From Novosphingobium sp. SG751A (lineage in GTDB: Bacteria > Pseudomonadota > Alphaproteobacteria > Sphingomonadales > Sphingomonadaceae): a DNA stretch of 64,000 nucleotides. A program made the position numbers and the translations under genes. The notes under the pieces were generated by a model, which saw nothing but the letters and a program-made list of their open reading frames with translations, did no database searches and had not been told where the DNA came from. Shown here piece by piece: positions 42,224-50,881 of the stretch. The stretch spans positions 1-64,000 of the forward strand of contig NZ_JABGCB010000021.1 of the NCBI RefSeq assembly GCF_013149295.1, read 5' to 3'. Position 1 is the stretch's first letter; each line of letters starts with the position of its first letter.

Positions 42224-43689
42224 GATGGCGCGCCTTATGGCTGGCGGCGCTGCTGGGCGCGGGGAGCGCGCAGGCCGCACCGCCCTCGGTGGCGATTACC
42301 GGCGGCGCGGTTCAGGGCAGCACCGACGCCCATGGCACGCAGATCTTCCGAGCCATTCCCTATGCCGCGCCGCCGCTGGACGCGCTGCGCTGGCGCGCGC
42401 CCAGCCCGGTCGAACCATGGAAAGGGCTTCGCGATACAGCGAAACCAGGCCCTTCCTGCCTGCAAAATGACTATGGCTGGAACCATGCCGATTATGTCCG
42501 CGCGTCTGAGGATTGCCTGACGCTGGACATCGCCACGCCCGCGCTGACAGGCAAGCGTCCGGTCATGGTGTGGATTCATGGGGGCAGCAACCGGGCAGGC
42601 TCTGCGGGCGATACGGTGCTGTCGCCTCTGGCGCGGCGCGGGGTGGTGCTGGTGGCGATCCAGTATCGGCTGGGGATCTTCGGCAACTTGCCCCATCGCG
42701 CGCTGGCCTTCGAGCAGGGAGGACATGCGGGCAATTATGGGCTGATGGACCAGATCGCCGCACTGCGCTGGGTTCAGACCAATATTGCCCGCTTTGGCGG
42801 CGATCCGGCCAATGTGACGATTTTTGGTGAATCTGCCGGGGCGCAGGATGTCGGTCTGCTGCTGGCCGCGCCGGGGGCGCAGGGGCTTTTCGCCCGCGCC
42901 ATTCTGCAAAGCGGTACGCCCTCCTTCGGCCTGTCATGGCGCCCGCTTCCCGAGGCCCTGCGGCTGGGCGATCAGCTTGACGCCGTGCTGGGCACGGATG
43001 GAAGCATGGAACCCCTGCGCGCCGCATCAGCCCATGCGCTGCTGGAGGCGGACAAGGCGCTTCATGATCCGGCGCTGGAGAGCGATGATTTCCTATGGCT
43101 GCGCACGACCATCGACGGCATGGTTCTCCCCGATACGCCCGCCGCGCTGCTGGCCCATGCTCCGCCCCGGCCGGTGATTATCGGATCGAACCGCGCCGAA
43201 TTCGGCCTGCCGGGCGGGCGCCCTCATCGTGATGCGGGCGTTGATGCCGCCTTTGGCCCCAATGCCGAAAAGGCCCGCGCCTTTTACCACCTCGATCAAA
43301 GCGAGCCCCCCGCCGATCCACGTCTGGGCAATCGCGACCTGCGCATCGCCACCGACATCCTGTTCCGCTGTCCCGCCGGGCAATGGGCCGATGTCCTCTC
43401 ACGCTCTGGAGCCAAGGTCTGGCGCTATGAGTTCGATCTGGCCGCGAACGGTGGCCTGTCCTTCCACGGCTCCGACATTCCTTATGTGCTGAGTGATGCG
43501 CGTTTCGGCTCGCTCTCGCTGGCCGATTACTGGCTAAACTTTGCCAAGAGCGGCGATCCCAACGATGGCGCCCGCCCGCCATGGCCCGCGTTCGGCCTAA
43601 TAAACAGACAGCATGTCCTCTTCACCGCCTCGGGCGCGTCGGTCCAGACGCAGGAGGCATCCCCCTGCCAATGGATGATCCAGCCATGA
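42220..43689 (+). CDS. type-B carboxylesterase
   Basis: A 489-aa secreted serine esterase of the alpha/beta-hydrolase fold. It has a signal peptide (LWLAALLGAGSAQA), the oxyanion region MVWIHGGSNRAGSA, and the nucleophile elbow FGESAGAQDV with Ser205. The typical Glu and His triad partners are placed around SNRAEFGLPGG and FHGSDIPYVL (family pattern). Type-B esterases cut short-chain esters; between a GH2 and an SGNH esterase in a glycan locus it probably removes acetyl or other acyl groups from sugars. The start overlaps the GH2 stop (ATGA), and its own stop overlaps the next start. Confidence 0.9.
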   Translation: MRWRALWLAALLGAGSAQAAPPSVAITGGAVQGSTDAHGTQIFRAIPYAAPPLDALRWRAPSPVEPWKGLRDTAKPGPSCLQNDYGWNHADYVRASEDCLTLDIATPALTGKRPVMVWIHGGSNRAGSAGDTVLSPLARRGVVLVAIQYRLGIFGNLPHRALAFEQGGHAGNYGLMDQIAALRWVQTNIARFGGDPANVTIFGESAGAQDVGLLLAAPGAQGLFARAILQSGTPSFGLSWRPLPEALRLGDQLDAVLGTDGSMEPLRAASAHALLEADKALHDPALESDDFLWLRTTIDGMVLPDTPAALLAHAPPRPVIIGSNRAEFGLPGGRPHRDAGVDAAFGPNAEKARAFYHLDQSEPPADPRLGNRDLRIATDILFRCPAGQWADVLSRSGAKVWRYEFDLAANGGLSFHGSDIPYVLSDARFGSLSLADYWLNFAKSGDPNDGARPPWPAFGLINRQHVLFTASGASVQTQEASPCQWMIQP

Positions 43690-44423
43690 CCCCCACCCAT
43701 CGCCGCGCCATACTCAAAGGTCTGGGCACACTTGCTCCGCTTGGCCTTGCCGCCCCGGCATGGGCACAGTCCGCCCCAGCCGAAAGCCCCGAAGCCGCCC
43801 GCGCCCATACCGATTTCGCCTGGCTGGCCCGCTATGGCGAGGACAATCGCCGCCTGCTGGCCGACAGGGCGCCCACACGCATCGTCTTTATGGGCGACAG
43901 CATCACGCAGGGCTGGCGCGACAAGAACCCGGAATTCTTCCCTGCCGGACGCGTCAATCGCGGCATCGGCGGACAGACCACGCCGCAAATGCTGCTGCGC
44001 ATGATGCAGGACGTGATCGCGCTGCGCCCGCGCGCGGTGCATATCATGGCGGGCACCAATGACATCGCGGGCAACACCGGCCCCATGACCGCCCAAATGA
44101 CCCGCGACAATCTGGACGCGATGGCCACGCTGGCCAAGGCGCATCATATCCGTGTGCTGCTGGCCTCGATACCGCCAGCGGGTAATTTTCCGTGGCGCCC
44201 GGGCCTGGAAACCAAAGGCCCGATTGCCGCGCATAATATCTGGCTGCGCGACTATACAAGGGCGCATGGCCATGTGTGGGTCGATTATCACCCGGTCCTT
44301 GCCGGGCCCGATGGCGGGATGCGCGAAGGGCTGGCCGTCGATGGCGTCCATCCGACCCTTGCCGGCTATACGGCCATGAACGGCGTGCTGCTTCCCATCC
44401 TTGCCAAGCTGGATCTTGCATGA
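43686..44423 (+). CDS. SGNH/GDSL-family esterase (probable acetyl esterase)
   Basis: A 245-aa exported hydrolase. The N-terminus MTPTHRRAILKGLGTLAPLG has an RR motif and a short hydrophobic stretch, so a Tat-type signal is plausible, with cleavage after AWA. SGNH blocks are visible: IVFMGDSITQGW (nucleophile Ser72), a Gly in block II (NRGIGGQT), GTND in block III, and DGVHPTLAGY with the catalytic Asp/His. The mature protein begins with a helix before block I. It is likely to deacetylate the glycan or oligosaccharides. The start overlaps the esterase stop (ATGA) and its stop overlaps the isomerase start. Confidence 0.9.
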   Translation: MTPTHRRAILKGLGTLAPLGLAAPAWAQSAPAESPEAARAHTDFAWLARYGEDNRRLLADRAPTRIVFMGDSITQGWRDKNPEFFPAGRVNRGIGGQTTPQMLLRMMQDVIALRPRAVHIMAGTNDIAGNTGPMTAQMTRDNLDAMATLAKAHHIRVLLASIPPAGNFPWRPGLETKGPIAAHNIWLRDYTRAHGHVWVDYHPVLAGPDGGMREGLAVDGVHPTLAGYTAMNGVLLPILAKLDLA

Positions 44424-45256
44424 CTTTGCTTCAACTTCTGCCGCGCATCGCGGTGGACAAGCCTTGGGGCCGCGTCGATCTGCCCGCGCCCTTTACCCCT
44501 GCGCCGGGGGACAAGACCGGCGAAATCTGGTTCGATCCGCCGCCGTCGCTGCGCGAATTGCTGGTGAAATATATCTTCACCAGCGAAAAACTCTCGGTTC
44601 AGGTCCATCCCAGCGATGCCCAAGCCCTCGCCAAAGGACTGGGCGCGCAGGGCAAGGAGGAATGCTGGCTGGTCGTCGAGGCGCAGCCCGGCGCAAGACT
44701 GGGCATCGGATTGCGCGAAGCCGCCGATGCCGAGACCCTGCGCGCGGCCGCGCTCGACGGCTCGATCGAGACGATGATGGATTGGCATCAGGTCCGGCCC
44801 GGCGATTTCTTCTATATCCCGGCGGGCACTATCCATGCCATCGGCGCGGGCGTGACCGTGCTGGAAATCCAGCAGAACAGCGACATCACCTATCGCCTCT
44901 ATGACTATGGCCGCCCAAGGGCGCTGCATCTGGACGAAGGTCTGGCGGTAGCCCTGCCCGAAACCTATGACATGGCCCGAATGCACAAGGTGCTGCCCGA
45001 AAGCGGGAGCCTGTCGCTGGTCGAAGGGCCGCTGTTCCAACTCGATCTGTGCGAAGGGCCGCTCCTGGCCGCCACGCTGGCGGCCTATGGTTCGGAACCC
45101 AAGCTCATCATTCCTCTCAACGCAGCTCTCCGCGCGGGTGATTGCCTCGCCAGCCCTGGCGATTGTGCTCTTGTCACCGACCTAAGCGCTCTGGTCATCG
45201 CACCCGCCACGCGCTTCCTGATCGCTCAACCGATCCATTCGGGAGAAACCCTGTGA
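44420..45256 (+). CDS. manA: class I mannose-6-phosphate isomerase
   Basis: A 278-aa cytoplasmic zinc enzyme interconverting mannose-6-phosphate and fructose-6-phosphate. It shows the short type I fold: KPWGRVDLPAPF at the N-terminus, GEIWFDPP, KYIFTSEKLSVQVHPSD with metal ligands Gln/His, KEECWLVVEAQPGARLGIG, and the second metal site FFYIPAGTIHAIGAGVTVLE. The length matches the compact bacterial form. It gives the mannan locus its link to glycolysis after mannose is phosphorylated, probably by the ROK kinase at 32545. The start is in an ATGA overlap; its TGA overlaps the GTG of the next gene. Confidence 0.92.
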   Translation: MTLLQLLPRIAVDKPWGRVDLPAPFTPAPGDKTGEIWFDPPPSLRELLVKYIFTSEKLSVQVHPSDAQALAKGLGAQGKEECWLVVEAQPGARLGIGLREAADAETLRAAALDGSIETMMDWHQVRPGDFFYIPAGTIHAIGAGVTVLEIQQNSDITYRLYDYGRPRALHLDEGLAVALPETYDMARMHKVLPESGSLSLVEGPLFQLDLCEGPLLAATLAAYGSEPKLIIPLNAALRAGDCLASPGDCALVTDLSALVIAPATRFLIAQPIHSGETL

Positions 45257-46488
45257 GATCTCTTTGCTTACGTCCCTTTCTCGCCGCGCTGCTGGCCCTT
45301 CTTGCCTGTGTGCCCGCCTTTGCACAAAGCGCCACCCCGCTGGCCCAGACTCCACCGATGGGCTGGAACAGTTGGAACCGCTATGGCTGCCGCATTGATG
45401 AAAGCCTGATCCGCAGCGTAGCTGATGCAATGGTGGCCAATGGGATGCGCGACGCGGGCTATGCCTACGTCAATATCGACGATTGCTGGCAAGGCGAGCG
45501 CGGCAAGGACGGGTTCATTCAGGCCGACCCGGTGCGCTTTCCCTCGGGCATCAAGGCGCTGGCCGATTATGTCCATGCGCGCGGGCTGAAACTGGGCATC
45601 TATTCCGACGCGGGCACGAAAACCTGTGGCGGCCGCGCGGGCAGTCAGGGACACGAATTTCAGGACGCCGCGCAATATGCCCGCTGGGGCGTGGATTATC
45701 TGAAATATGACTGGTGCAACACCGGCACCGGCGCGGCCCAGCGCAACCCGCGCGAAGCCTATGCCACAATGCGCGCCGCGCTGGATCAGGCAGGCAGGCC
45801 CATCGTCTTTTCCATCTGCGAATGGGGCGACAGCAAGCCTTGGGAATGGGCCGCCGGCATCGGCAATCTGTGGCGCACCACGGGCGATATCGCCAATTGC
45901 TGGTCCTGCAAACTGGGCCATGGCAGTTGGAACAGTCTGGGCGTGATGGAGATCCTCGACAAGCAGGAAGGCCTGCGCCGCTATGCCGGGCCAGGGCATT
46001 GGAACGACCCGGATATGCTGGAGGTCGGCAATCTTGCTGATCTCAACGAAAACCGCTCGCATTTCGCGATGTGGGCGATGCTGGCCGCCCCGTTGATCGT
46101 GGGGGCCGATATTGCGGGCCTGAAGCCTGAGATCACCCGCATCCTGACCAACCCGCGCCTTGTCGCCATCGATCAGGACGCGCTGGGCATTCAGGGCTTT
46201 GCATGGCAGCGCGGCGCCGAAATGGAAATCTGGGCACGGCCGCTCTCGGGCCATCGCTGGGCCATTGCCGTGCTCAACCGTTCGTCCGTGGCGCAAAGCC
46301 ATGTGCTGGACTGGACCAAGGAGCCGCTTGGCGACGATCTGAACCAGGCCTTCGCCAAGATCGGAGAACATCATTTCAACCTGATCGACGCCTGGACCGG
46401 CAAGCGCGTGGGCGACACGCAAAGTGCCCTGCCTCTGCATGTGGCCCCGCGTGATGCGCAGGTCTTTATCCTCGAACCCAAGCCATAA
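45253..46488 (+). CDS. glycoside hydrolase family 27 alpha-galactosidase
   Basis: A 411-aa secreted alpha-galactosidase, removing alpha-1,6-galactosyl side groups. It has a signal peptide (FLAALLALLACVPAFA), the GH27 start TPPMGWNSWNRYGC, VNIDDCWQGERG, GLKLGIYSDAGTKTCGG, the nucleophile Asp153 in DYLKYDWCN, and the acid/base Asp212 in WRTTGDI. A C-terminal beta-sandwich follows. The GTG at 45253 is chosen because it overlaps the isomerase stop (GTGA), like every junction in this operon, and leaves a good signal peptide; the frame extends further upstream only inside the isomerase gene. Its presence argues for a galactose-decorated mannan. Confidence 0.93.
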   Translation: MRSLCLRPFLAALLALLACVPAFAQSATPLAQTPPMGWNSWNRYGCRIDESLIRSVADAMVANGMRDAGYAYVNIDDCWQGERGKDGFIQADPVRFPSGIKALADYVHARGLKLGIYSDAGTKTCGGRAGSQGHEFQDAAQYARWGVDYLKYDWCNTGTGAAQRNPREAYATMRAALDQAGRPIVFSICEWGDSKPWEWAAGIGNLWRTTGDIANCWSCKLGHGSWNSLGVMEILDKQEGLRRYAGPGHWNDPDMLEVGNLADLNENRSHFAMWAMLAAPLIVGADIAGLKPEITRILTNPRLVAIDQDALGIQGFAWQRGAEMEIWARPLSGHRWAIAVLNRSSVAQSHVLDWTKEPLGDDLNQAFAKIGEHHFNLIDAWTGKRVGDTQSALPLHVAPRDAQVFILEPKP

Positions 46489-46499
46489 GGTAGGCCCCC

Positions 46500-47810
46500 A
46501 TGGCACTGGCCCCCAATCTGTCCGCCGACCGCGACCTGCGAGCCGAGGAGGCGGAAGGCACCCATGTTGACGCCCCCGAACTGCGCGTCTTCGTCCTTGC
46601 GCTGTTCTTCATCTTTGGCGGCATCACCAGCCTCAACGATGTCATCATCCCCAAGCTGAAGGATCTGTTCACGCTCAGCTATACGCAGGCGATGCTGGTG
46701 CAGTTCTGCTTCTTCACCGCCTATGCCGTGATGGGCCTTCCAGGCGCGGCGCTGGTCAAGCGGATCGGTTATATGCGGGGAGCGGTGGTGGGGTTGCTGA
46801 CGATGATGGCCGGTTGCCTGCTCTTCATCCCCGCCTCCCAAAGCGCCACCTATGGCCTGTTTCTCTTCGCGCTCTTCGTGCTGGCCAGCGGCGTGGTGGT
46901 GGTGCAGGTGGTCACCAACCCGCTGATCTCGCTGCTCGGCCCGGCGCAGACCGCGCATAGCCGCCTATCCTTTGCGCAGGCCTTCAACAGCCTTGGCACA
47001 GTGATATTTCCCGCCGTGGGCGCCAGCCTGATCCTTGGCGATCTCAAGGCGGTCAAAGCCGATGCCCTCACCGGACCCGCGCTGGCGGCCTATCGCATGG
47101 CCGAAACCCAAACCGTGGTGCATACTTACACCATGCTGGCGCTGGCGTTGCTGGTGGTGGCGGGAGTGGTCTGGGCCAACCGGCATCGCCTGAGAGAGGA
47201 ACACCACGAAAGTTCGTCGCTGGCCGCCAGCTTTACCCTGCTTCGCGACAAAAGGTTTGGTCTGGGCGCGCTCTGCATCTTCCTCTATGTCGGGGCTGAG
47301 GTGTCGATCGGTTCGCTGGTCGTCAACTATCTCAAACAGCCCAAAGTGCTGGGCCTCGATGATGTCGGGGCGGGCCTTTACATTCCCTATTACTGGGGCG
47401 GAGCGCTGGTTGGCCGCTTTATCGGATCGGCGGTGCTGCGGGCGGTGTCTCCGGGCAAGGTACTGGCCTGCAATGCGGTGGGCGCCATCGCATTGATCCT
47501 GATTTCGGCCAATGCATCGGGCCATCTGGCCGCCGCCAGCCTGCTGCTGGTCGGGCTGATGAATTCGATCATGTTTCCCACCATCTTCAGCCTCGCCTGC
47601 AAAGGACTTGGGCGCCGGGCGGCCGATGGTTCGGGCATCATCAACATCGCCATTTTCGGCGGCGCCGTGGTGCCGATCCTGACCGGGGCGCTGGCCGATG
47701 TCACCGCAAGCCTGTCGTTGGCGCTGGCCTTGCCCGCCGCGTGCTATGCGGTCATCGCCTATTTCGGCTATTATACCCATAAGCCGTCAAAAGGCGCCGT
47801 TAAGCGCTGA
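46500..47810 (+). CDS. FHS-family sugar MFS transporter (FucP/GluP-like)
   Basis: A 436-aa twelve-helix permease of the fucose-galactose-hexose symporter family. Typical features are an acidic N-terminal tail, FFIFGGITSLNDVIIPKLKD, FFTAYAVMGLPGAALVKRIG, YVGAEVSIGSLVVNYL, PYYWGGALVGRFIGSAVLR and MNSIMFPTIFSLACKGLG. Known relatives carry glucose, galactose or fucose with protons. It is the last gene of the operon that starts at 38756, 11 bp after the GH27 gene, and fits import of the galactose, glucose or mannose released in the periplasm. No terminator is visible; degraded receptor sequence follows directly. Confidence 0.92.
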   Translation: MALAPNLSADRDLRAEEAEGTHVDAPELRVFVLALFFIFGGITSLNDVIIPKLKDLFTLSYTQAMLVQFCFFTAYAVMGLPGAALVKRIGYMRGAVVGLLTMMAGCLLFIPASQSATYGLFLFALFVLASGVVVVQVVTNPLISLLGPAQTAHSRLSFAQAFNSLGTVIFPAVGASLILGDLKAVKADALTGPALAAYRMAETQTVVHTYTMLALALLVVAGVVWANRHRLREEHHESSSLAASFTLLRDKRFGLGALCIFLYVGAEVSIGSLVVNYLKQPKVLGLDDVGAGLYIPYYWGGALVGRFIGSAVLRAVSPGKVLACNAVGAIALILISANASGHLAAASLLLVGLMNSIMFPTIFSLACKGLGRRAADGSGIINIAIFGGAVVPILTGALADVTASLSLALALPAACYAVIAYFGYYTHKPSKGAVKR

Positions 47811-47856
47811 GGTTTCGGCGCGGCGGCGCGCAAAGCGACGCCTGGGCCCGGGGCCG

Positions 47857-48050
47857 AACATTGTCGTAACCGCTACCCGCAAGGAAACCCGCCTGAAATC
47901 GCCCCCGGTAGCTGCCAGTGTGATTGGAGCGACTTTTCACTCTGAACAACATGTCATCACCGCGCGCGATCTGGCAGGCCAAATCCCAGGGCTCTGCACC
48001 GCAGCATCGGCAACAACGATCCGATCATCGCCCCCACTGCGGACGCCTAT
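47857..48050 (+). pseudogene. degraded TonB-dependent receptor plug domain
   Basis: The frame from 47857 reads NIVVTATRKETRLKSPPVAA and, further on, VITARDLAGQIPGL, a normal TonB-box/plug start. At about 47995 the reading shifts: another frame (47997-48050) reads HRSIGNNDPIIAPTADAY, matching the later plug motif 'RGIGxNDP', then a stop. There is no start, signal peptide, missing middle segment or barrel. This is the remnant of a receptor gene broken by frameshift and deletion, just before the dioxygenase gene. The 3' barrel is completely gone within the window. Confidence 0.75.
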
Positions 48051-48053
48051 TAG

Positions 48054-48232
48054 ATTCTTCAAATCTAAAAATAAAATAGACCATTATCAATAAGTTAATT
48101 GACTTATTTATGAATAATATACAATTTTAAAAATCAATACGTCAAAAATAATATCAAATTATTCGCCGCCAATTCCTTCGGCATGATGCCCTTATCGAAA
48201 AAGGGTAATTTCTCGCCACGAAGGAGAACAAC
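48054..48232. promoter_or_regulatory. AT-rich island and promoter region of the dioxygenase gene
   Basis: About 180 bp much richer in A+T than the rest of the window, with no gene. It contains a perfect 7-bp inverted repeat AATAAGT-TAATTG-ACTTATT (48089-48108), a candidate operator, and ends in the ribosome site GAAGGAG. It directly follows the receptor pseudogene. Confidence 0.4.
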
Positions 48233-49099
48233 ATGTCTCTATCTCAAACCCATACTCCCGCCATTCTCGACATCCGCCCGCTGCAACCCACCATCGGCGC
48301 TGAAATTCACGGTATCGACCTGTCCCAACCGCTCAGCGATGCCCAGCGCGAGGCGCTGCGGGCCGCAGTGATCCGTCACAAGGTCGTCTTTTTCCGCGAC
48401 CAGACCCTGACGCCCGAAACGCAGGCCCGCTTCGCCGCACAATTCGGCCCGCTCTACACCCATCCCACCACCACCGCGTCGAAACAGGCCACCCCCGACC
48501 TCTCGCCCATCCACAAGATCGCGGCGGAAGAAAATGCCAAATATGACAAGCTGGCCAAGCGGCGCGGGATCAAACCGGGCGAGGCCTATCATTCCGACAC
48601 CAGTTGGCGCCTTGTGCCGACGTGGGGCGCGGTGCTGGCTGCGGTCGATCTGCCGCCGGTGGGCGGCGATACGGTCTGGGTGGACGCGCATCTGGCCTAT
48701 CAGGGCCTGCCCGAGGACATCAGGGCAAGGCTGGAACGCGCCTATGCCACCCATGATTTCCGCGCCGCGCTGGAGGCGGCCGGTCATGATTATCCGGTCG
48801 TCTCGCATCCCGTCATCCGCACCCATCGCGAAAGCGGCGAGAAGATCCTGTGGGTCAATTTCACCCAGAACCCTCAGATTCTGGGTCTGGATCTGGCCGA
48901 AAGCGAGGAATTGCTTGAAGCGGTCCTGCTGCAATACAAGCGGCCCGAATTTCAGGTCCGCTTCAACTGGCGCCCCGGCTCGGTGGCCTTTTGGGACAAT
49001 CGCGGCGCGGTGCATTACGCGGTGCGCAATTACGGCGATTACCCCCGCCTGCTCAACCGCGTGCTGATCGAGGATGAGCCGCTCTGGGCCGATCTCTGA
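48233..49099 (+). CDS. TauD/TfdA-family Fe(II)/2-oxoglutarate dioxygenase
   Basis: A 288-aa cytoplasmic dioxygenase. Family motifs: IGAEIHGIDLSQPL, VIRHKVVFFRDQTLTPE, the metal-binding HxD in EAYHSDTSWR, LPPVGGDTVWVDAHLAY, and the distal metal His in WDNRGAVHYAVRNYGD, with a 2-oxoglutarate-binding Arg in the LLNRVLIEDE region. TauD enzymes release sulfite from taurine; close relatives cut alkyl sulfates, phenoxyacetates or phosphonates, and the substrate here is not decided. The ATG follows GAAGGAGAACAAC. It is monocistronic between an AT-rich promoter and a strong terminator; a partner receptor has decayed just upstream. Confidence 0.9.
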   Translation: MSLSQTHTPAILDIRPLQPTIGAEIHGIDLSQPLSDAQREALRAAVIRHKVVFFRDQTLTPETQARFAAQFGPLYTHPTTTASKQATPDLSPIHKIAAEENAKYDKLAKRRGIKPGEAYHSDTSWRLVPTWGAVLAAVDLPPVGGDTVWVDAHLAYQGLPEDIRARLERAYATHDFRAALEAAGHDYPVVSHPVIRTHRESGEKILWVNFTQNPQILGLDLAESEELLEAVLLQYKRPEFQVRFNWRPGSVAFWDNRGAVHYAVRNYGDYPRLLNRVLIEDEPLWADL

Positions 49100-49106
49100 C
49101 CGCTTC

Positions 49107-49140
49107 TTTTCGGCTCCCCCTGTTGCAGGGGGGCCGAAAA
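49107..49140. terminator. bidirectional terminator between dioxygenase and histidine kinase genes
   Basis: TTTTCGGC, a bulged T, CCCCCTG, a 3-base loop (TTG), CAGGGGG, GCCGAAAA: a 15-bp stem flanked by A and T runs, so it has a U-tail in both directions. It lies between two convergent genes. Confidence 0.92.
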
Positions 49141-49147
49141 CAGGTTC

Positions 49148-50683
49148 TCAGGCTTTCATTTTGGGCAGGGTGAAACAGGCCAGACAGCCACCCGAAGGAA
49201 CATGGTCGAGCCAAACCTGTCCCCCGTGCGATTCAATGATCGTCCGGCAGATCGACAGGCCCAGTCCCTGATCCGAAGCGCTCGGCTTGCCGCCAAATCC
49301 CGCCAGCGCATGGCGGCCGTCGACATGAGGCCCCGGACCATTATCCGTGACCACGGCACGCAGGAAATGGTCATCGTGATCCTTGATGCAGACATCGACA
49401 TAGGGCGAGTTGCGGCCCGAAACGGCATGGACCGCGTTGCTGATAAGGTTGACCAGAACCTGTGCGATCTGGATCGGATCGACCAGCACGCGCGCCTCGC
49501 CCTCATAGGGCGCGGCTTCGACAAACACTTCATGCTCCCTTGCATGGGGCTCGGACAAAGCCAGCGCCTCCATCACGATGGCATCGAGGCGGGCGGGCAC
49601 TTTTTCGATCTCGCCATGGCGGATAAAGGAGCGCATTTTGCGAATGATATCGCCCGCGCGCGAGGCCAGCAGGGCCACTTCGTCAAGCGAGGCGATCACA
49701 TCGTCGCGCGTTCCCGACGGCAACAGCGCCCGCGCCGTCTGGCTGTTCAGCAGGATCGCGGCCAGCGGCTGGTTCAGTTCATGGGCAAGCGTGCTGGCCA
49801 TGGTCTCCATGGCGTTCACTCGCGACAGGTGCGTGACCTGCGCCTGCAAACGCTCCATCGTAGCCTGCGCGGCCAGATGTTCGGTGATATCCTCGACATA
49901 AATCGTGTAAGTGGCCCCGCCGCTATAGCGAAACCTGGAAAAGCGTGTGCGGCCGGTAAAGGTCGATCCATCCTTGCGCAGGAATTCGAGCGCGCCGACC
50001 TCGATCGTGCCTTCAAAAGGCGTGCCGCGCAAATGATCGTAACGCTGTTTGATCAGCACGCGTGAAAGCTCTGTCAGCAGGATCAGGCCCGATTGCCCGA
50101 TCAGATCCTGCGCATTCCATCCAAACAACACCTCGGTCTTGCGGCTGACCGCTGTGACAATCCAGTCGTCGTCCACCAGCGTGGTGGCAAAAGGGACGCT
50201 TTCAAGGATCGAGGTGTGATAGCGCATATTGACCGTCAGTCGGTCGATCAGCGCCTGTTCCGCCGTCACATCGCGGCCCACCGCAAAGGCGCCGATGATC
50301 GTCCCCTCGCCATCGCGCACCGGCCCGATCGTATAACGACCCAGCCATTGCTCGCCCGTGTCGATGCGGCGCATCCGATAATCGGCGCCGCGCGTGGTCT
50401 CTCCGGCCAGCGCCCTTTTGACCAACTCATAGCTGTCATTGGGCAATCCCTTGCCCAGCGCGACGCGCTCAATCGGGCCCCAGCCCTCCTGCAGTGCAAG
50501 TTTCCATTCCGTCTTGTTTGGAAACCGGTTGAAACGGGCGCAGGCCGAATTGCAATCCACCGCAACCCCATGAACATCGAACACCATCAACGCCTCGTCG
50601 ACATGCTCGATGGCTTCCTCCATCAGCCTGTGGCGCATGACCTTGTCGTCGCCCAAGGTAACGGGATCATCCATGTGGTTCAT
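49148..50683 (-). CDS. PAS-domain sensor histidine kinase (FixL-like transmitter)
   Basis: A 511-aa cytoplasmic kinase without membrane segments. Two PAS domains (about 20-145 and 150-275; VGRDVTAEQ and IYVEDITEHL mark their ends) precede a HisKA domain with phospho-acceptor His301 in STLAHELNQPLAAI. An ATPase domain follows with N-box NLISNAVHAV, VTDNGPGP and GLGLSICRTIIESHGG. The LNQPL transmitter is of the FixL/DctB class. It lies 199 bp downstream of the FixJ-like regulator and points the same way; the signal is unknown. The second PAS has no haem-ligand motif of FixL type. Confidence 0.9.
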   Translation of the reverse strand: MNHMDDPVTLGDDKVMRHRLMEEAIEHVDEALMVFDVHGVAVDCNSACARFNRFPNKTEWKLALQEGWGPIERVALGKGLPNDSYELVKRALAGETTRGADYRMRRIDTGEQWLGRYTIGPVRDGEGTIIGAFAVGRDVTAEQALIDRLTVNMRYHTSILESVPFATTLVDDDWIVTAVSRKTEVLFGWNAQDLIGQSGLILLTELSRVLIKQRYDHLRGTPFEGTIEVGALEFLRKDGSTFTGRTRFSRFRYSGGATYTIYVEDITEHLAAQATMERLQAQVTHLSRVNAMETMASTLAHELNQPLAAILLNSQTARALLPSGTRDDVIASLDEVALLASRAGDIIRKMRSFIRHGEIEKVPARLDAIVMEALALSEPHAREHEVFVEAAPYEGEARVLVDPIQIAQVLVNLISNAVHAVSGRNSPYVDVCIKDHDDHFLRAVVTDNGPGPHVDGRHALAGFGGKPSASDQGLGLSICRTIIESHGGQVWLDHVPSGGCLACFTLPKMKA

Positions 50684-50881
50684 CGGCGTAGAATGCCGCT
50701 AAAATACATCATGACAGTTATCCGTGCAGACCCGTTCTGTTCTCACGCCAGTCCCGAAGCGCGATTCACGCTCGGGTCCAGCCTTGCCAACCTACTGACA
50801 ACGCCGCGACTCCCGGCGCTATTCGTAACATTCCCAATAGGGCGCCCGCGCGCCTGCCGGGAAAGCCTGTCAAGAGCCCGC

